Of a stretch of DNA of 45,722 bases, positions 43,156 through 45,722 are shown piece by piece. Numbering within the stretch: the stretch's first letter is position 1; the number at the start of each line of letters is the position of its first letter. Source of the DNA: Aquisalimonas sp. (GTDB lineage: Bacteria; Pseudomonadota; Gammaproteobacteria; Nitrococcales; Aquisalimonadaceae); the NCBI RefSeq assembly GCF_007120195.1, contig NZ_SKOG01000211.1, positions 1-45,722 on the forward strand, read 5' to 3'. Position numbers and translations under genes: made by a program. The notes beneath the pieces are model-generated. The model was given only the letters and a program-made list of their open reading frames with translations, did no database searches and was not told the DNA's origin.

Positions 43156-43302
43156 ACTGACACCCTGGTAATCCCCGCGCGAGTCGCAGCCGTCAAACAG
43201 GAACTCCCAGGCGCGCATTGAGTCTGTTGTGAGGGTATGCTCAATTTGGTCTACCCTTAGAGAAGCAACAACCAACCTTGGAGCAACCTAAAAGGAGTCA
43301 CC

Positions 43303-43620
43303 ATGACCAAGCCAACCGATACCGGTCGCCGCAGATTCCTCAAGACCGGGGCGATGGCCGTGGCGGCACTGCCGCTCAGCACGCTGATCCATCAGCGCAG
43401 TGTCAAGGCGATGCCCCAGGCCGAGGATGGCCACGCCCTCGATTACGTCAACGATGCGGCTGACGCTGCTGATCACCCCGAGTACGAGGAAGGGCAGTAC
43501 TGCCATAACTGCGCTTTTTGGGCCGGCGCGGAGGATAACGGCTGGGGACAATGCCATCACCCCGAGTTCGCCGACGTGCTCGTGAATGAAGACGGCTGGT
43601 GCAGCGTCTGGGCCGGATAG
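43303..43620 (+). CDS. High-potential iron-sulfur protein with Tat signal
   Basis: [17 protein letters not shown] Tat-type signal; YCHNCAFW...GQCHHPEF...GWCSVWAG four-cysteine pattern. Confidence 0.9.
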   Translation: MTKPTDTGRRRFLKTGAMAVAALPLSTLIHQRSVKAMPQAEDGHALDYVNDAADAADHPEYEEGQYCHNCAFWAGAEDNGWGQCHHPEFADVLVNEDGWCSVWAG

Positions 43621-43653
43621 CCGGATTGTCGGCCTGCCCGAAGGCAGAATGCC

Positions 43654-43680
43654 AGCCCTCCGCAGGAGGGCTGATTTGTT
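43654..43680 (+). terminator. Hairpin terminator downstream of the HiPIP gene
   Basis: AGCCCTCC-GCA-GGAGGGCT followed by GATTTGTT. Confidence 0.7.
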
Positions 43681-43809
43681 CCAGCCCGGCCAACCCCTCT
43701 TCACCGCCGTGAGCTGCCACACGTTGGGCCAACTCCCGCAGATCCTTGTGCTCGCTGGCAGGTTATACGTGCCGGGGGGCCCTTTATTTTGTACATCCAG
43801 GAGCACCCC

Positions 43810-44538
43810 ATGCGTCGACAACTGTTCGCGATTCTTCTCGTCACGCTACTGGCATCGGGCTGCGCCGGCGCGGACTTCACGATACCGGGGTCCGAACAAG
43901 ACGGCAGCGTCGAACAGGTCGACAGCGCCGAACAGGACGAAGGGCGTGTTGCAGGCGCGCTTCGCGAGGCCTTGCGGGTGGGCACCGAACGCACCGTCGA
44001 GCGCACGGCGCGCGAGGACGGGTACCTGGGCAATGCCCGTATCCGCATCGAGCTGCCGGACGAGTTACAGTCCGCCGCGACCCGACTGCGCGCAGCCGGA
44101 TTGGGCTCGCAGGTGGACGAGTTGGAGCGGACGATGAACCGGGCTGCAGAGTCTGCGGCGCAGGAGGCGGCCTCGGTGTTCGCCGATGCGATCCGTAATA
44201 TGCGACCGGCCGACGTGTACGCGGTTCTCAACGGGGAAGACGCCGCCGCAACCGCCTATCTTCGCGAGCACTCAGAGTCGGAGCTGCGGCAACGCTACCA
44301 ACCGGTAATCCAGGGCCACATGGAGCAAACCGGCGTTTACCGCGTCTATCAACCGCTGCGTAACACGTACAACCAGCTGCCGCTGCTCGGCGAACTCGAC
44401 CTCGATCTGGAACGCTACGTCACGGACAGGGCCCTGGACGGGCTGTTCACGGTGCTTGCCGAGGAGGAGGCGCGCATCCGTGAGGATCCGCGGGCAAGGA
44501 CCAGCGAGTTACTGCGCGATGTCTTCGGGGGCCAATAG
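43810..44538 (+). CDS. DUF4197-like lipoprotein
   Basis: Lipobox MRRQLFAILLVTLLASGCAG; ALREALRVGTERTVERTAREDGYLGNARIRIELPDELQ...NRAAESAAQEAASVFADAI. Confidence 0.82.
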   Translation: MRRQLFAILLVTLLASGCAGADFTIPGSEQDGSVEQVDSAEQDEGRVAGALREALRVGTERTVERTAREDGYLGNARIRIELPDELQSAATRLRAAGLGSQVDELERTMNRAAESAAQEAASVFADAIRNMRPADVYAVLNGEDAAATAYLREHSESELRQRYQPVIQGHMEQTGVYRVYQPLRNTYNQLPLLGELDLDLERYVTDRALDGLFTVLAEEEARIREDPRARTSELLRDVFGGQ

Positions 44539-44568
44539 CCCGCCAGTGACACGACAAGGAGGGCTTTC

Positions 44569-45216
44569 ATGCGCCATCTGAGCGGCATTTTTCTCAAGGG
44601 ACTTGCTGCCGTCCTGCCGGTATTCGTTACCATCTATCTGATCATCTGGATTGCCCGCACAGCGGAAAACGTCCTGGGCGGCATCATCGGCTTTCTCCTG
44701 CCGCAGAGCTGGTATATGCCGGGGCTGGGCGTCCTGCTCGGCATAGGCCTCGTTTTCGCAGTCGGTGTGCTGCTGCAGGCGTACCTGATCCGCCGGCTAT
44801 TCCAGATCGCCGAGACCATTGTGCACCGCATCCCACTCATCAAGACGGTGTATTCCGCCGTCCAGGACCTGATGGCGTTCATCTCCCGCGGCAATCAGCA
44901 ACAGGCGTCTCAGGTGGTCATGGTCCGCCTGCCCTTCGGCGAGACCTCCGCGCGGCTGCTGGGTTTTGTGACACGGCAAGACTGGGCGGGCCTGCCGGAG
45001 AACATGGGGGGTTCGGATCAAGTTGCGGTGTACATGCCCATGAGCTACCAGGTTGGCGGCTACACGCTCATTCTGCCAAGAGCTCAACTGGAGCCGGTTG
45101 AGCTGGGGATCGACGAGGCGATGCGGTTCGCCCTCACCGCCGGCATGTCCACCCAGGCGACGCGTGGCGCATCGCAACACAAGGCGACAGAGTCAGTGCG
45201 TGCCCCCACGGCGTAA
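44569..45216 (+). CDS. DUF502 family membrane protein
   Basis: LSGIFLKGLAAVLPVFVTIYLIIWIARTAENVLG, IPLIKTVYSAVQDLMAFIS, VAVYMPMSYQVGGYTLILPRAQLEPVELGIDEAMRFALTAGM. Confidence 0.92.
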   Translation: MRHLSGIFLKGLAAVLPVFVTIYLIIWIARTAENVLGGIIGFLLPQSWYMPGLGVLLGIGLVFAVGVLLQAYLIRRLFQIAETIVHRIPLIKTVYSAVQDLMAFISRGNQQQASQVVMVRLPFGETSARLLGFVTRQDWAGLPENMGGSDQVAVYMPMSYQVGGYTLILPRAQLEPVELGIDEAMRFALTAGMSTQATRGASQHKATESVRAPTA

Positions 45217-45452
45217 AATGCTGCCTGGTTAGGCGCCCGCCGGGCTTCTATGCTGAAACGTGTATCGAGATACCACTGACTTGCGCTGCGATCACGCGCG
45301 GGACAACCCTCGGCTCTGCGCGTTCGCGAGAATAGCCGCGCCCAATCCGCCTCGACGGCTCCATTGCTCGCATGGCGATGGACACGGTGCGGCCCCCTCG
45401 GCGAGGGCCGCACTGGCCGCGGGCCGCAGGGCATAACCAATAAGGTAGATCC

Positions 45453-45722
45453 ATGGCTGAGAAACCCGACGATATCGATCCCCAGGAGACAGGTGAATGG
45501 CTCGAGGCCTTGGAGGCGGTCATTGAGCTGGAGGGCCCGGAGCGGGCGCATTTTTTGCTGGAGACGCTGGTGGACAAGGCGCGCCGGCGGGGTGGTTACA
45601 TTCCGTTCAAGGCGACGACGGCGTATTTGAACACCATCCCGGCGCAGATGCAGGCGCGCTCGCCGGGGGATCACGCGCTGGAGTGGCGGCTTCGCTCGAT
45701 CATTCGCTGGAACGCGATGGCG
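45453..45722 (+). CDS. aceE: Pyruvate dehydrogenase E1 component, 5' partial (runs off the right edge)
   Basis: MAEKPDDIDPQETGEWLEALEAVIELEGPERAHFLLETLVDKARRRGGYIPFKATTAYLNTIPAQMQARSPGDHALEWRLRSIIRWNAMA. Confidence 0.94.
   Translation, partial: MAEKPDDIDPQETGEWLEALEAVIELEGPERAHFLLETLVDKARRRGGYIPFKATTAYLNTIPAQMQARSPGDHALEWRLRSIIRWNAMA

Overview
The window is a GC-rich chromosomal segment, probably from a gammaproteobacterium of Ectothiorhodospiraceae/halophile type (an inference from gene order and a HiPIP gene). It is mostly conserved housekeeping gene blocks. From left to right: a response regulator / double-PAS histidine kinase / GGDEF-EAL signalling cluster; two tandem Hsp20 genes; an acuI-prpB-prpC-prpD operon; sucA-sucB-lpd; tatABC with hisB-H-A-F-I-E; dtd; a phasin-like gene; a lipid A acyltransferase; trkH-trkA; ntrY-ntrX; DUF4390-rsmB-fmt-def; lysM-dprA-smg-topA-tsaC-hemF; an orphan gene; a HiPIP gene; DUF4197 and DUF502 genes; and the 5' end of aceE. 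No CRISPR array, tRNA, rRNA or intact transposase was recognised. The best candidates for something new are: (i) a folded intergenic RNA at about 23261-23518, with a multibranch fold, a 13-codon CxxC mini-ORF and a perfect terminator; (ii) two copies of a ~50-56 bp palindromic element, each supplying the TAG stop codon of its neighbouring gene; (iii) an NtrX-like regulator missing the GAFTGA loop; (iv) dprA with no ATG/GTG/TTG start, apparently starting at a CTG that overlaps the upstream stop; and (v) an hsp20 leader with a sigma32-like promoter, extended Shine-Dalgarno sequences and a wobble-rich hairpin. All calls were made by reading the sequence; no database search was run.
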